Source: Sanguinoderma infundibulare
Taxonomy: Eukaryota > Basidiomycota > Agaricomycetes > Polyporales > Polyporaceae
Assembly: GCA_032821775.1 (NCBI GenBank)
Contig: JAVLRN010000001.1
Location: 1,178,001 to 1,242,000, forward strand
DNA: 64,000 nt
Direction of reading: 5' to 3'
Shown here: positions 63,313-64,000 of the stretch, one piece after another
Position numbering within the stretch: position 1 is the stretch's first letter
Layout: each line of letters begins with the position of its first letter
The notes under the pieces: model-generated
Databases searched by the model: none
What the model saw: only the letters and a program-made list of their open reading frames with translations
Told to the model about the DNA's origin: nothing
Program-made: the position numbers and the translations under genes

Positions 63313-64000
63313 ATGTCCTCCACCGCGGACGCAGCCGCCGCTGCAAGGGCGGCGTCTACGGACGCCGCTCAGAGCGCGACGGCGCTCTTTGACATCCATC
63401 TCAAGCTTCTAAGCGAATCTTACCTTGCTTTCTTTATCGAACGGTGCGTGACCTCTCCTCGCTGTCTTCCGCGCGTGCTCAAGCGTGAACATACGCACAG
63501 GAAACGTATAGAAGAGCAGTAGTGTGTTCTTACCAGAGTCTACATCCCCTGGACAGTCCTCACCCCTTCGGGCAGCGTTACATCCCTAATGAAACTCCAC
63601 CGCAAGTCCAGAGCCCTCGACGCATATATGGACGATCGCATGGAGCTGAGCACAGCGCGCGTAGCATGGAATGAAATCACGGACAACGTCGAGCGAGGTG
63701 CGCACTACATCCCCCGCCTTGCTTCTCCCATTCTCACCCTTGGCTTCACCGCGGTCGGGCAGAGGCCGGCACGCACCAAGCCTTCCTGGAGAGTTTGAGT
63801 TCGCATGTCATTGATCCGCTCAGTAACCTCAAGGTGCGCCCTATGTTCTCCGAGCGTCGACGCGCGTGCGAGACCGCTGTGTGTACAGGAGGAGCAAGAT
63901 CGGATCCGCAAGCGCATCCGTGAGGACGTCAAAGACGCTATCACCACGCACAATGAATACGCAGAGAACACCCTCCCGCGCCTCAAGCGCAACTACATCA
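63313..64000 (+). CDS. F-BAR domain protein (5' part)
   Basis: Start of a membrane-curving F-BAR (FCH) protein, cut by the right edge after about 158 residues. Exons 63313-63443, 63537-63697, 63763-63833 and 63889-64000. After an Ala/Ser-rich start comes FDIHLKLLSESYLAFFIER, KLHRKSRALDAYMDDR, then the helical FCH segments HQAFLESLSSHVIDPLSNL, RKRIREDVKDAITTHNEY and ENTLPRLKR, all in the order of F-BAR proteins of the RhoGAP/Rgd1 or Bzz1 kind. Downstream domains (RhoGAP or SH3) would lie outside. A stretch PWTVLTPSGSVTS at the start of exon 2 is unusual and may reflect a missed splice site. Confidence 0.72.

Noticed and set aside
1..64000. CRISPR arrays, operons, bacterial promoters or ribosome binding sites
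   Set aside because: The window is eukaryotic with spliced genes; no regularly spaced repeats are present.

Overview
The window is nuclear DNA of a filamentous basidiomycete, most likely an agaricomycete (mushroom or polypore type). Protein-coding genes are broken by many short GT-AG introns (mostly about 50-70 bases), are packed on both strands, and have recognisable fungal orthologues. A dynein heavy chain gene that begins inside the tail/linker region matches the two-gene dynein known from Agaricomycetes. I rebuilt most genes exon by exon. Every complete model with given exon bounds has an open frame whose summed length is a multiple of three.

Layout. 1-5.2 kb: 5' part of a dynein motor-half heavy chain gene (-), SmE (+), PEX10 (-) and MGR2/ROMO1 (+). 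5.2-8.1 kb: two decayed tandem copies of a TPR-family gene. 8.9-20.4 kb: a nuclear, possibly RSC-type protein (-), mitoribosomal mL43 (+), a Ser-rich orphan (+), an ammonium transporter (+) behind a cluster of GATA sites, and a tail-anchored orphan (+). 21.0-37.6 kb: a region bounded by two inverted copies of a 1.2-kb sequence. Between them lie two F-box genes, an intron-bearing tRNA-Pro, a multi-exon type I membrane protein, the rRNA-processing nuclease LAS1, a dienelactone-hydrolase-family protein and several poorly resolved small genes. 38.8-50 kb: a WRN-type 3'-5' exonuclease (-), NPL4 (+), a CYS-3-like bZIP factor (+), COX19 (+), a secreted glycerophosphodiesterase (+) and the Rieske iron-sulfur protein (+). 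50.5-58 kb: an RRM/zinc-knuckle SR protein (-) next to an SRPK-type kinase (-), the enzyme class that phosphorylates such proteins. 60.5-64 kb: a STE20-type kinase (+) and the start of an F-BAR protein (+, cut by the window edge).

Shared themes. Mitochondrial or respiratory functions: MGR2, mL43, COX19 and Rieske. Splicing: SmE, SR protein and SRPK. Protein quality control and organelle biogenesis: NPL4, PEX10 and the F-box proteins. Several genes start head to head with short shared promoters (dynein/SmE, PEX10/MGR2, LAS1/DLH, exonuclease/NPL4).

The points most worth a second look are the split dynein gene with its 33-base head-to-head spacing to SmE, the 1.2-kb inverted duplication of unknown nature, the unusually long introns of the adjacent SR-protein and SRPK genes, and the long hairpin-bearing intron that cuts the DNA-binding region of the bZIP gene. 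No CRISPR array, operon, intact transposon or rRNA gene was seen.
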